Notes under the pieces: model-generated
What the model saw: the letters and a program-made list of their open reading frames with translations, nothing else
Databases searched by the model: none
What the model was told of the DNA's origin: nothing
From: Chitinophagales bacterium
GTDB lineage: Bacteria > Bacteroidota > Bacteroidia > Chitinophagales > Chitinophagaceae
Length of the DNA: 42,721 nucleotides
Assembly (NCBI GenBank): GCA_013298665.1
Contig: JAAFIK010000040.1
Location: 1 to 42,721, forward strand
Direction of reading: 5' to 3'
Part shown: positions 33,301 to 42,352 of the stretch, one piece after another
Layout of the letters: each line of letters starts with the position of its first letter
How positions within the stretch are numbered: the stretch's first letter is position 1
Translations under genes and position numbers: made by a program

Positions 33301-33739
33301 GTCGAAACCCTTTGAGGAAAACCAGTTGCTTACCGTGGTGACCAAATGGCTGGAGAAGGGTGTGCAGGTATCATCAACTGAAAAAACAACAGCAGGGGAT
33401 ACGCCATTATTTGATTTGTCGAAACTGGAACAAATCGCAAAGGGGAATGAAGGGTTTATGCATAAAATGATTACCTTGTTTCTGGATCAGGGGCCTGCGT
33501 CTGTAAGCGAAATAAAAGCAGCGTATGAGGCGGGTGATTTTGAAAAAATAGCGAAGGTTGCACACCGGATGAAACCGACTATTGACAACCTTGGCATTCT
33601 GTTGCTGAAAGAGGATATACGGGATATGGAAAAGCATGCAGCAGTATATGGCAGGTCTGCATTACTGGAAACCCTGGTTACTAAACTGGAAACGGTAATC
33701 GGGGCAGTAGCAACAGCATTAAAAGAACGGATAAAATAA
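30347..33739 (+). CDS. multi-PAS hybrid histidine kinase with REC and HPt domains
   Basis: This 1130-aa protein has no transmembrane segment, so it is cytosolic. An N-terminal coiled-coil-like region (about 1-110) precedes four PAS-type domains (about 115-235, 245-365, 372-490 and 497-625). Then come a HisKA domain with H645 (NMSHEIRTPMNA), an HATPase domain (about 750-865, with GVGMEQ and FGGTGLGMSI), a receiver domain with D936 (VLMDVQMPVMDG) and a C-terminal HPt domain with H1073 (AHRMKPTIDNLG). A complete His-Asp-His relay is therefore present and could pass phosphate to the REC protein at 16152 and the sigma-54 regulator at 27707. It overlaps the FIST gene by 14 nt, and the isomerase gene starts 4 nt after its stop. 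Confidence 0.95.
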   Translation: MNYHKLLSKQIAKHLPEHLQGHPDTAKFLAVISDAYKAWERDKELAERAFTISEEEYVALNNKLKHEVEIKRLSVEKLKEAVGVIAGMDRQNDSDDLLVITRYLKQEISKRKSAEEVFTSLIANMESGVLLEDESRKIVFANQLFCDLFHIPVSPDALRGLDCTQSAEQNKHFFRNPDLFINGVETLLKQRRLVTGEILALANGGMLQRDYIPIFIDSKYKGHLWSYTDITEKKKSQDALIQSELNNRLIMNAALDAIITIDKAGLITFWNPQAEKVFGWKANEVLGRKLSETIIPAAYRAAHEHGLKHYNKTGIGPALGKPMELPAMRRGGTEFLIELYIIPVKQGNGEFFCSFMRDISERKKNEQELERLSRLASANENGVLFTRPDGKISWANDGFYKLTGFTADEVIGKTPIERCKGPLTDYNTLLEVVAAFAKGVAFNCEIIYYRKDGTWFWGRSTSQPIKNTNGEITEYFGIIEDISAEKAVQRKLREYEQRLKIALTNVGDNYWEHNFRTGKTYFSNPSNNLLGFEVDDATNAAALWWERIHPDDRAMLQHNDDNYKAGLINHHTSEYRMIHKDGTIRWVLDRAVVTELDDDKKPLRVIGTHIDITKQKTLEAELIKAKNAAEDSTRAKEMFLANMSHEIRTPMNAIMGMANQLNKTPLNADQQFYLSTIQSATDNLLIIINDILDLSKIEAGHLTLEKIGFEPRVVIDRAMQVMMHKAEEKGLVFTNSFYDSKVSPVLIGDPYRLNQILLNFISNAIKFTEKGSVDIRCRVMMDEDTRQSVEVTISDTGVGMEQAFVRNLFKKFQQEDESVTRRFGGTGLGMSICKDLVELMEGTIAVSSEKGTGTSFSFAIPFKKGTEADLPVKISGEVNTSILAGKSVLIADDNEMNRLVASTILKHFGATIEEAQNGLEAIDLLRKLSVDIVLMDVQMPVMDGLRATKEIRSTLKSLVPVIALTAFAVKGDSEKFIGAGMNDYLSKPFEENQLLTVVTKWLEKGVQVSSTEKTTAGDTPLFDLSKLEQIAKGNEGFMHKMITLFLDQGPASVSEIKAAYEAGDFEKIAKVAHRMKPTIDNLGILLLKEDIRDMEKHAAVYGRSALLETLVTKLETVIGAVATALKERIK

Positions 33740-33743
33740 TATT

Positions 33744-34238
33744 ATGGAACAGTACATAACGGCGTTTGAACAATCAGCAGCCTTGATGAAGGAATTGCAA
33801 CTGGATATTGTTAAGGAGGACCGGTCGAGGCCATGGGGTGGTTTTTTTGTGATTGATGAAAGCCAGGCCGACAGGTTTGCCCGGCACTTCTTTCCTGAAG
33901 AAGATTTTGAACAACTGAAAATTTCAGAGCGGTTGAGTCCTAAAATACTGATGGTGGCACCGGGAAAGCGCCTGAGCTGGCAGTATCACCATCGCCGTGC
34001 AGAAATCTGGCGGTGTATCGGTGGTGAGGTGGCTGTGACCACCAGTGAAACCGATGAAGAAACGCAACAGCATGTGCTGAAAAATGGCGACAAAATAAAA
34101 CTCCGGAAAGGGGAACGGCACCGCCTGATTGGTTTGCAGGATTGGGGTATTGTGGCCGAAATCTGGCAACATACAGATGCTGCAGATCCTTCGGATGAGG
34201 ACGATATTGTACGGCTGCAGGACGATTTCGGAAGATAA
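33744..34238 (+). CDS. mannose-6-phosphate isomerase-type cupin protein
   Basis: This 164-aa cupin resembles the C-terminal isomerase domain of type II phosphomannose isomerase/GDP-mannose pyrophosphorylase and the small stand-alone versions common in Bacteroidota. It has RPWGGFFVIDES, then PGKRLSWQYHHRRAEIWRCIGGEVAV, and RHRLIGLQDWGIVAEIWQ. It would interconvert mannose-6-phosphate and fructose-6-phosphate in the cytosol, upstream of GDP-mannose formation. It follows the kinase gene by 4 nt, so it is transcribed with the sensor. Since the ManC at 25406 lacks this domain, the two proteins may complement each other. Activity is inferred. Confidence 0.85.
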   Translation: MEQYITAFEQSAALMKELQLDIVKEDRSRPWGGFFVIDESQADRFARHFFPEEDFEQLKISERLSPKILMVAPGKRLSWQYHHRRAEIWRCIGGEVAVTTSETDEETQQHVLKNGDKIKLRKGERHRLIGLQDWGIVAEIWQHTDAADPSDEDDIVRLQDDFGR

Positions 34239-34271
34239 ATTTATTTGCCGCTGTTTGTGGTGCGCGCTGTT

Positions 34272-36701
34272 TTACCGCTCCTTCTCCAATACCTCAAACT
34301 CCCGGCTGATGCTCACTCCGTTTTCATCCACCAGTGTAAGGATGTGTTTGCCCGGTTTCGGGTTGACACCGGCCTGGTGAAAATATTGCGTGGTGGTGAT
34401 GAACTCGTCATCGATACTCCAGAAAATTTTGGCATCATTGCGCCGGTGAGCGGCAGTGAATATGGTATTGCCTTTCTGTCCCGTAATCTCAAGTGGGACA
34501 TAGATCCGCGAACCTGCCTGCGGATAAATGATCTCCATGAGCTTACCCGTTTCGGCAAAGCTGCATCCCGGTTTAAAACCGGGCAGTGGCTGGTAATCGT
34601 AATGGTGTTGCTTGTAATAAAACTCCATGGCCGGTGTCAGGATAAACCAGCTCCGGTGCTGCATGGCTGCGGGTGATTCGCAGGCTTCGGTAACGCGGTA
34701 GGTAGCCGTAGCGTCTAAGTGAATGATTTTGTGGTAGGGACAGGTGGCACAGCGGTTGCCCTGCGGAGGGGAAAACAAGGTGTCCACCTCAGGGCAATCC
34801 ATCCCCGCCCGGAACCCGCTCTCCCGGCAAACGGGAACATAGCTGAAATTGTACCGGGGTTTTTCAAACCAGTTGGATACGGGCAGGCTGCGGAAGATAT
34901 CAAAGAGTATCGGCGCTGCGGTCTGTATGCCAATCAGCCCGGGCCGGCCTTCGCCATCGGTATTGCCGCACCAGACTGCTACTACATACTTTGGGGTTAC
35001 GCCAACGGACCAGCCATCGCGGAAGCCAAAACTGGTACCCGTTTTCCAGGCAATCTTCTGTGCCGAACTGAACTGTTGCCACAAACCTTCTTCACCCGGG
35101 CGCATCACTTCCTGCATGGCCTGGAAGGTAAAATACATAGCCGTGGGGTCGATCGGGGGGAGGGTAGTGGCGGGCTTTGCGCGCAGGGCTTGTGCTTTGG
35201 TATAACAGGGCGGATGAAAATCTGCGGCTCTGGCTATGCCCCGGTTGGCAGCCTGGTGGTTTACAGCGCGTGCCATAGAGGCATACATGCCGGCCATATC
35301 CCACATAGTTACTTCGCATCCACCCAGGATCAGGCTGAGCCCGTAATGGTCTGCGGGTTGTTTGAGTGTGGTGATGCCGCACTGCTGCAGCGTTTCATAA
35401 AAGCGCTGGTATTTGTATTGCTGCAGCAGTTTTACCGCGGGTACATTCAGGCTCCGGGCAAGCGCCATACTGGCGGGTACGGCGCCGTCATAACCGAGGT
35501 CAAAGTTTTGCGGGTTGTAACTGCCGATCTGTGTTGGGATATCGGGGATGAGGGTATTGGGTAAGAGTAAGCCATCACTGAGCGCGGCCGCATACAATAT
35601 GGGTTTGAGTGTGCTGCCGGGGCTGCGCATGGCTGTAATCACATCCACATGGCTTTCGAGATCGGCGTTGCCGGTTTGGTAGATGTTACCCGCATAAGCG
35701 AGTACGTTACCCGTTTCCACTTCCAGTACCAGGGCGCAGGTATTGTTGATACCATTGCCTTTGAGTACCGATTGGTGCTGCTCCAGCAGGCGGGTTACGT
35801 TGCGCTGCAGGTTGCCGTTGATGGTGGTGGTAACGCGGGTGCTGCCGGAGGATTGTTCCTTTTTAAATCGCTGGAGCAGGTGCGGGGCGTATTGCGGCAG
35901 TGCAACGGGTGCACCCGGCAGTGGTTCTGATTTTGCCAATTGGCAGGTACCGGCATCAATCTTACCCTTTTCGGCAAGACGGTCGAGCAGGCGGTTGCGC
36001 TTGGCAAGTAACACTTCCCTGTTTTTACCCGGGTGTACCAGTGCCGGTGCATTGGGTAATACCGCCAATGCCGCCATTTCGCCCCAACTCAGTTTTTCGG
36101 CACTACGGCCATAGTAGCGCCAGGCTGCGGCATCCAGTCCCACCACATTGCTGCCAAATGGTGCATTGCTGGCATAGAGTGCCATCACCTGGCTTTTGGA
36201 ATACGATAGTTCGAGCCGTATGGCGAGTATGCTTTCTTTGAGTTTGTTCCAGATGCTGCGTTCATCATTTCTTTTGCTGAGCCTGATCACCTGCATGGTG
36301 AGTGTACTACCCCCCTGTACCACGCCCTGGTGCCGTATATTCTTAAGCATGGCACGGCCAATGGCTGCAGGATCCACGCCGGGGTGCCTGAAAAAATGCT
36401 GGTCTTCAAATACGGTGATGCAATCAATAAATTTACGGGGTACATCGGGGTTGTATGGGAAACGCCATTGCCCATCCGCCGCAATAGTGGCATCCAGCAG
36501 GTTGCCGTCTGCGTCTTCAATAACATAGCTGGTGGGCGCGGTGAACAATTTGCCGGGTAGGGATAGCCAGAACCAGGCAAACAATCCTGCGCAGACGAAT
36601 AGCAGTAGTTTTGCGCGGAGCCTGAGCGCCTGCCACCAGGCACGTATGGATAAGAAAAATGTATTCAATGTATAAGCAGTGGTTGCTTTGCGGCTTGTCA
36701 A
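34272..36701 (-). CDS. pbpC: penicillin-binding protein 1C
   Basis: This 809-aa bifunctional peptidoglycan synthase has an N-terminal membrane anchor (about 30-50, LLLFVCAGLFAWFWL), a GT51 glycosyltransferase domain with FEDQHFFRHPGVDP and GGSTLTMQVIRL, a transpeptidase domain with SPGSTLKP (SxxK), SLN (SxN) and KTGTSFGFRD (KTG), and a C-terminal BiPBP_C beta domain (ITGQKGNTIFTAAHRRNDAKIFWSID). No ATG exists upstream of the anchor. The possible starts are TTG at 36701, which lies inside the U-tract of the preceding terminator, or TTG at 36668, which I find more plausible. It follows the alpha-2-macroglobulin gene, the same pairing as pbpC/yfhM in enterobacteria. Confidence 0.94.
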   Translation of the reverse strand: MTSRKATTAYTLNTFFLSIRAWWQALRLRAKLLLFVCAGLFAWFWLSLPGKLFTAPTSYVIEDADGNLLDATIAADGQWRFPYNPDVPRKFIDCITVFEDQHFFRHPGVDPAAIGRAMLKNIRHQGVVQGGSTLTMQVIRLSKRNDERSIWNKLKESILAIRLELSYSKSQVMALYASNAPFGSNVVGLDAAAWRYYGRSAEKLSWGEMAALAVLPNAPALVHPGKNREVLLAKRNRLLDRLAEKGKIDAGTCQLAKSEPLPGAPVALPQYAPHLLQRFKKEQSSGSTRVTTTINGNLQRNVTRLLEQHQSVLKGNGINNTCALVLEVETGNVLAYAGNIYQTGNADLESHVDVITAMRSPGSTLKPILYAAALSDGLLLPNTLIPDIPTQIGSYNPQNFDLGYDGAVPASMALARSLNVPAVKLLQQYKYQRFYETLQQCGITTLKQPADHYGLSLILGGCEVTMWDMAGMYASMARAVNHQAANRGIARAADFHPPCYTKAQALRAKPATTLPPIDPTAMYFTFQAMQEVMRPGEEGLWQQFSSAQKIAWKTGTSFGFRDGWSVGVTPKYVVAVWCGNTDGEGRPGLIGIQTAAPILFDIFRSLPVSNWFEKPRYNFSYVPVCRESGFRAGMDCPEVDTLFSPPQGNRCATCPYHKIIHLDATATYRVTEACESPAAMQHRSWFILTPAMEFYYKQHHYDYQPLPGFKPGCSFAETGKLMEIIYPQAGSRIYVPLEITGQKGNTIFTAAHRRNDAKIFWSIDDEFITTTQYFHQAGVNPKPGKHILTLVDENGVSISREFEVLEKER

Positions 36702-36745
36702 AATAAAAATATCCCCCCACCGTCATCGCTACCGTGGGGGGATAT
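36701..36745 (-). terminator. intrinsic terminator between the A2M and pbpC genes
   Basis: A perfect 12-bp stem (ATATCCCCCCAC / GTGGGGGGATAT, 36709-36720 and 36734-36745) with a 13-nt loop is followed on the minus strand by TTTTTATTTT. It begins 6 nt after the A2M stop and ends at the pbpC start region, so it should attenuate readthrough into pbpC. Confidence 0.8.
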
Positions 36746-36751
36746 GGGTAT

Positions 36752-39700
36752 TTACGGTTGGGTTACTTCCACCCATTTACCATTCACACCAGCACTGATG
36801 CTGTTGTCGTACATTGCTTCGCAGAAGGTACCGGGCAGGAAGTACCGGCCGGTATAAGACGCGTTGAGTTGTACATAGTAGGTAAGGCTTTCGTTTTCCC
36901 TGATGTTGAAGTAGGTATATACGCGGTCATCGCGGATGTCCTGGTAAGTGGAGGCTGCAGATTTAAAACTGCCTTCGCCCCCCGTCATCCTGGCATTGAG
37001 TATTTCCCAGCCGCTTGGAAACAACTGGTTGAGCGCCATCTCGCTGTAGTAGCCGCGTTTACCGGGATTGGTAATGGTTACTTTTGCTACAAAGTCGCTG
37101 CCCTGGGATAGTTTACTGATGTCGATGGTCTTGCCATCTCTACTCAGGTAGGCCGTTGTCATGATCAGTGCCGCCGGGTTATTGTTGACCTTCAGGCTAT
37201 CACCGGCAAGGGGCTGTCCTTTGGTAATCAGCCGTACATAGAGCGTATTGCTGCCCTTATTGGTAATGACAACGTTGCTGCCACTGTTCTTAAACACGAT
37301 GGGCAACTGGCGCAGGTAGGTAGCGGTATTGATGTCGGTTGATTTACCGTCAATATTACCGGTAGCGATGATTTTGGCACCGGATGGGTTTTTACCACAA
37401 TACCCGGCAATGGCCATCAGACTGTAAGCAGTGGTTTGTGTACTGTACCAGCTGTCCTGCGACAGTTTGGCTGCGATGGTGGGTACCAGCTCGGCAGCCT
37501 TGCTGCGTTTGCCCAGGAGCGTGAGGGTTTCCAGTACCATGGCCTGGTCGCGGAGGTCGGAACCAAAACTGATGCCCGGCATGGGTCTGGGGTCGAAGCT
37601 GGTGGCGAGGCCGCTGCTGATGTCGAGGGCGGTATTGTCCTGCCCGGCCAGTTTATACGCCGCTGCGAGTCTCCATTTTGCTTCGGGCGAAAGAAACTTA
37701 AATTCCTTCAACCGGTTCATGGCACCCAGTTCGGGCGCTTTGGCCAGGGCTAAGGTATACAGCCGGTAAGCCTGCACCAGGTCGCCACCATAGAAATTGG
37801 TGGTGGAGGGTACCCAGTTGTTGGCCTTGCCGCGCTGGAAGTTTTTCCACTGCTGCAGCAGGCTTTCACTTACAAAATAACCACCCGAGGCGGCCATGGT
37901 GAGGAAGTGGCCGGCATAGCTGCTGCCCCATTCATCGCTTTCGCCGGAGCCGGGCCAGTAGCTGAAGCCACCATCTGAGCGCTGGAAGTTCTGGATGCGG
38001 CCAATACCTGCTTTTATGTTCTTGTCTACCTGTGCCTTTTGATAATCACTCAGATCAGTGAGTTGGTTGAGTACCAATTGCGGGAACACGGAAGATGTGG
38101 TTTGCTCAATACAACCGTGCGGGTATTCAATCAGGTAATCAAGCCGTTTCTGCAGGTTCATCGCCGGTATGGATGAGATTTCAACCGTTGCCGTACTGGT
38201 GGTGGGGTTGCCAATGGCGCTGGCGGTGGTTGTCCACTGCTGGCCGGGTGCCAGTACGACTTCACTCACACTTGTTACGGGTGGGTTGGGGTTGCGGATA
38301 TCAAGCTCTGCTTCATAGGTGGCTTTTTCGCTACCCGAGCTGGCCGTGAGTTTAACCTTGCCAATGCCTGTATTGGGTTTGACAGTTACATCAAAGTAGG
38401 CAAGCTGTTCACCTGTTTGCGTAAAGCTGAGCGTTTGTGTACTGCTGCCGGTAATGTCAAAATAGGGGTTGGCCTGTAGTGATACCGATACATTTTTGAT
38501 GTTGTTCTCCATGGCAAAAACGGTTACCGGCAGCCTGATGCTTTCGCCGGGTCCCAATACCCTTGGCATGGTGGCCAGCAGCATCAATGGCTTTTTAACG
38601 GGCACGGCTTTTTCGGCAAACCCATAAGCGCCCTCGTGGGCAGCCACCACCATGGCCCTTACTGAACCGATATAGTTGGGCAGGGTAATGGTATGTGTTT
38701 TGGTTTGCCCGCTGCTGAGCCTGAAGGGGCCGATAAACTGCACCACCGGTTTAAAGCGGTTGGCCGTTTTCTGTTTTACGGGACCGCCTTCGGCGTCCCC
38801 GCCAATGGTAAGGATGCGTTCCAGATCGCCTCCCCAGGCACCAATGACATAGTCGTAGAGGTCAAAGCTTTTAACACCGAGTGCCTCTCTTGCATAAAAA
38901 GCACTGTGGGGATCGGGCGTTTTGAAACGCGTGAGGTCGAGCAGACCCTCGTCCACCAGTGCCACCGTGTACGTCATGGCTTTGCCTTGTTGCTCGCTAA
39001 CGGAAAAGCTCACCTGTTGTTCGGGCCGCATACTGGCGGGCATATTCAGTACCGGTTTGAGGACGGTATTTTTATCCTCCACCATAATGGGAATGGAGCC
39101 ATACATCCTTATGGGCAGGTCGTTGATGGTTTGTGCGTGTGGTTGCAACAGGCTTACGGTGGCGTAGATATTGGGTGCCATTTCCGCATCGGCTTTGAAC
39201 TTCACCACTGTTTGGCCGGGTGTGGTTTGTTGCCAGAGCGATTTGATGACCTTGCTGCCGTTTTCGAGACTGACCAGTATGCGTCCGCCTTTACTGCTCG
39301 GGATGGTGAGCGATACTTCCTCACCCACATTGTATTTGGTTTTGTTTGATGTAAAGGATAACATGGATGCAGCACTCTGGTCATCATCTCCGCTGCGGGT
39401 TTGCCAGTAGGCGTCCTCCACATAAAAAGTGCTGCCGGTAGTATGTCCGCTCTTCAGGTCTTTGACCAGTACCAGGTAACGCCCCCACTCATTTTCGCCC
39501 GTGCCAAATGTCCACTGTCCCTTGCCATTATTGAGTTTTACTGTTTCTTTTTTGATGAGTTTGTTGTACTCGTCCTGGGTAAAATTGCTCAGGTTGTCGC
39601 CATTATCGTCCCACCACCAGCGCCATTGGATGCGGTAGAACTGTACCTCCACCTCACCGGCACCGGGCAGTACATTACCGCGGTTGTCTACATCCACAAT

Positions 39701-42352
39701 CTGTACGGTATGGGTTTTACCCGCCATCAGGTAGTTGAAGGGCTTTTCACCTTCGGGCAGTTTAATGCCGGCATAGCTGTTGTATGGACTGTAAGGCACC
39801 ACTACATTGTCAATGCTGAAGTTGCCACCCGGTTCAAATACTTTCACCAGCATATTCGCACTCAGCATACCCGGAGCCTGGCCATCAATCTCAAAGTTAG
39901 TTTTGAGACCAGCTTTGCCCTCTGCATCAAGCGTGCCGTCAAAGATGGTTTTGCTCAGTGTACTGTAGTTGCCGGTGGGGTTGTCGAAGGTATAGTTTTC
40001 AAATTGTTTGAAGATTGTTTTGCGGGCATAGAGCGAGGCATCGATCTTCGCTTTGAGGTTCTTGCCCGTTGCACCAAAGAGCCAGTTTGCTTTGAGCGTA
40101 CCCTGCGTGTTGCTGTTTTTGCCGAGAATGGCATCCTGCCCGAAATCGACATTGATTTTGAGCCGGTTGGGCATTACGGTTTCCACTTTAATTCTTTTTT
40201 CAAAAGTGGCGCCACCTGCTTTTACTTTCACCAGCCAGTTGCCGGTAGGTGCTGCGGGGTCTGTGGCTGTTTTAAAGGTGAAGTACCCATCATCTGCATT
40301 GCTTTGTACCAGGTGTTTGTAAAGTTGTCCCTGCGGGGTAAAGAGGTTGAGCTCAACCGGGTGGTCTTCAGGCAGTTTGCCCTGTTTGTCTTCTATGATA
40401 CAGTTGAGGTACATCGAATCGCCCGGGCGCCATACCCCCCTTTCACCGAAGATAAAACCCTTGATGCCATTCTTTACCTCTTCGCCACCCACGTCAAAGC
40501 GGCTGAGCGGCAGGCTGCTGCCGTCATCGAGTTTGAGGTAACCACGCTCGCCCCCTTTTTTGGCCACCAGCAGGTATGGTTTCTTTTTCAGGACAATGTC
40601 TGCAAAACCGTCACTGCCGCTTTTGGCGGTGGTGATCACCTGTTGCTGGTAGTCGAGTACCTGTAGTTCCACTCCCTCCATGGGGTCGGTGGTGAGGATA
40701 TTACTCACGGCAACGGTGAGGCTGTTGTCGTTGCCCCTTTTAGCGGTGAGGCCGATATTGCTGGCCAGGATATTGCGGGTAGCCCAGCGGTCTTTGTTGT
40801 AATAGGATTTGCTGCAGGGATTGTCACGGCCTTCCCAATTGTAACCATAGGGGTAGTAGGTATCATACCTGTCCCAGAAAGCGTCATCGTCATCAACACC
40901 ATTACCACTGTTGTCTGCATAGCCTTCATCATAGCCATCCTCTTCCTCCTGCACCTTATTGGCGGCAGAATCTGCGGCCGAGCACGCAAATAATGAGTAT
41001 TCGGGTCTGAAGCCGATGGTGACCCGGTAAATAGCACCCTGCTCGGTTTTCAGAAACTTGTCGATGTCTAAAGAGAAGCGTTGTTTCTTACGGAGGTCTA
41101 ATGTTTTGTCGTCGTCGAGGCGAAGCGTTTTTTGTACAATGGGTCTCGCCACACGTCTTATTTCGTCGTTACCACCGAGGTTGTTCTGCTGGAGGAACTG
41201 GGGGACATTGTTTTCAAAAATTTTGATGATGCTGATGTCCACCGCATTGAGGTTGATGGCTTCAAAGGGGAGGACGAGGCGCCCTGAATTTGGCAGTATA
41301 TTACCCTTGCCGTGTATTTTAACCGAGGGCAGGCGGTTTTCAAAATAGATATTGGCGGTAAAGGCTTTGGTGAGTGCATCGCCCCAGGTGTTTTTGATGC
41401 CGGGGTTGATGTTTACCGTATGGTTGCCATCAAGTTTTGCGCCGGTAAAGACTTTGATTTCGCTGCCGTTGATGCTGTATGAAATATCCTGCTGGTTGCT
41501 GATGGAGATAAGGCCTTCGAGTTCCTGCCCTATGGCTACGGGATCGCTGAGTTGTACGGAAGCATATTGCTGTTCCTCATTTACGGCGGCCACATTGAGT
41601 ACCTTGAAGTCGCCCGCAGCAGGTACAGCCAGCGTTTGCTGATCTTTGGGATCCATGTTCAGCGGTGCGCCATCCCAGGCGAGGTTAAGCTCACCCGCGC
41701 TGCCGGTGCGGATAATATCGCCGATGGTAAAGAGATGGCTTTTTACAGCATCGTTGTGCTGCCATTTGATGGGCAATGCCTGGTTGTTGTACCGGGCTTT
41801 GAGCAATTCTTCCAGTGTTTTACCCGTTTCCACATCCGCAGTCAGGAGTTCGCCCGAAAGGGTCATCTTGTTTTTTTCGCCGGTACTGCGCAGGCCATAC
41901 TGGTTTACTTTGAACGAAGGTTTGATGGTTTGCAGACTGAACCGGAATTTGCTGTATTTATCCGGCACCTTTGTTACTTTACCGAGTTTAAAAGTAACAT
42001 CGTACTTCTTGTTGGGCTGGAGCCAGGCATCCGGTTTAAATTCAATGGTGCGGGCGTCGATCCAGACAGCCTTTCCTTTGATGGTCGGGGAACATTCAAA
42101 AAGGGTTTCGGTAACGGCTTCACCAACGGTGTGGGTGGTGGAGGCGTCCTGTGCCAGTTGGATACGGATCGGGCTGGTCTTGGAGATGATACCGGTGGTG
42201 TAAGCATCGATGTACTGGCTGTAAGCGGGATCTACATCGATCCATTTGTCGTTTTTGGAACAAGCGGGCATAATGATGACTGCTGCTGTAAGCAGGAGAC
42301 ACAAGGCAACCGCTACGGGGTTCTTGCGCCGTTTAAAACTGTCGGGATCCAT
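36752..42352 (-). CDS. alpha-2-macroglobulin family lipoprotein with thioester motif
   Basis: This 1866-aa bacterial alpha-2-macroglobulin has an N-terminal signal with a likely lipid-attachment cysteine (IIMPACSK, about residue 31; the lipobox is atypical with Met at -3). An MG1-type start and a series of macroglobulin beta domains follow, then an alpha-2-macroglobulin bait/MG7 region (MRPEQQVSFSVSEQQG, VALVDEGLLDLTRFKTPDPH). The thioester sequence is GCIEQ with C1414 and Q1417 in an alpha/alpha toroid (YPHGCIEQTTSSVFPQL, LQRSDGGFSYWPGSGESDEW). The family traps foreign proteases in the periplasm. An Asp/Glu/Tyr-rich insert (about 460-515, EEEDGYDEGYADNSGNG) is unusual. Pairing with PbpC supports a role in guarding the cell wall when the outer membrane is breached. 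Confidence 0.95.
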   Translation of the reverse strand: MDPDSFKRRKNPVAVALCLLLTAAVIIMPACSKNDKWIDVDPAYSQYIDAYTTGIISKTSPIRIQLAQDASTTHTVGEAVTETLFECSPTIKGKAVWIDARTIEFKPDAWLQPNKKYDVTFKLGKVTKVPDKYSKFRFSLQTIKPSFKVNQYGLRSTGEKNKMTLSGELLTADVETGKTLEELLKARYNNQALPIKWQHNDAVKSHLFTIGDIIRTGSAGELNLAWDGAPLNMDPKDQQTLAVPAAGDFKVLNVAAVNEEQQYASVQLSDPVAIGQELEGLISISNQQDISYSINGSEIKVFTGAKLDGNHTVNINPGIKNTWGDALTKAFTANIYFENRLPSVKIHGKGNILPNSGRLVLPFEAINLNAVDISIIKIFENNVPQFLQQNNLGGNDEIRRVARPIVQKTLRLDDDKTLDLRKKQRFSLDIDKFLKTEQGAIYRVTIGFRPEYSLFACSAADSAANKVQEEEDGYDEGYADNSGNGVDDDDAFWDRYDTYYPYGYNWEGRDNPCSKSYYNKDRWATRNILASNIGLTAKRGNDNSLTVAVSNILTTDPMEGVELQVLDYQQQVITTAKSGSDGFADIVLKKKPYLLVAKKGGERGYLKLDDGSSLPLSRFDVGGEEVKNGIKGFIFGERGVWRPGDSMYLNCIIEDKQGKLPEDHPVELNLFTPQGQLYKHLVQSNADDGYFTFKTATDPAAPTGNWLVKVKAGGATFEKRIKVETVMPNRLKINVDFGQDAILGKNSNTQGTLKANWLFGATGKNLKAKIDASLYARKTIFKQFENYTFDNPTGNYSTLSKTIFDGTLDAEGKAGLKTNFEIDGQAPGMLSANMLVKVFEPGGNFSIDNVVVPYSPYNSYAGIKLPEGEKPFNYLMAGKTHTVQIVDVDNRGNVLPGAGEVEVQFYRIQWRWWWDDNGDNLSNFTQDEYNKLIKKETVKLNNGKGQWTFGTGENEWGRYLVLVKDLKSGHTTGSTFYVEDAYWQTRSGDDDQSAASMLSFTSNKTKYNVGEEVSLTIPSSKGGRILVSLENGSKVIKSLWQQTTPGQTVVKFKADAEMAPNIYATVSLLQPHAQTINDLPIRMYGSIPIMVEDKNTVLKPVLNMPASMRPEQQVSFSVSEQQGKAMTYTVALVDEGLLDLTRFKTPDPHSAFYAREALGVKSFDLYDYVIGAWGGDLERILTIGGDAEGGPVKQKTANRFKPVVQFIGPFRLSSGQTKTHTITLPNYIGSVRAMVVAAHEGAYGFAEKAVPVKKPLMLLATMPRVLGPGESIRLPVTVFAMENNIKNVSVSLQANPYFDITGSSTQTLSFTQTGEQLAYFDVTVKPNTGIGKVKLTASSGSEKATYEAELDIRNPNPPVTSVSEVVLAPGQQWTTTASAIGNPTTSTATVEISSIPAMNLQKRLDYLIEYPHGCIEQTTSSVFPQLVLNQLTDLSDYQKAQVDKNIKAGIGRIQNFQRSDGGFSYWPGSGESDEWGSSYAGHFLTMAASGGYFVSESLLQQWKNFQRGKANNWVPSTTNFYGGDLVQAYRLYTLALAKAPELGAMNRLKEFKFLSPEAKWRLAAAYKLAGQDNTALDISSGLATSFDPRPMPGISFGSDLRDQAMVLETLTLLGKRSKAAELVPTIAAKLSQDSWYSTQTTAYSLMAIAGYCGKNPSGAKIIATGNIDGKSTDINTATYLRQLPIVFKNSGSNVVITNKGSNTLYVRLITKGQPLAGDSLKVNNNPAALIMTTAYLSRDGKTIDISKLSQGSDFVAKVTITNPGKRGYYSEMALNQLFPSGWEILNARMTGGEGSFKSAASTYQDIRDDRVYTYFNIRENESLTYYVQLNASYTGRYFLPGTFCEAMYDNSISAGVNGKWVEVTQP

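Noticed and set aside
39401..40666. Long plus-strand ORF (421 codons) opposite the alpha-2-macroglobulin gene
   Set aside because: It is antisense to a well-supported gene, has no recognisable domain and is Cys/Phe/His-rich in the way of a shadow frame.
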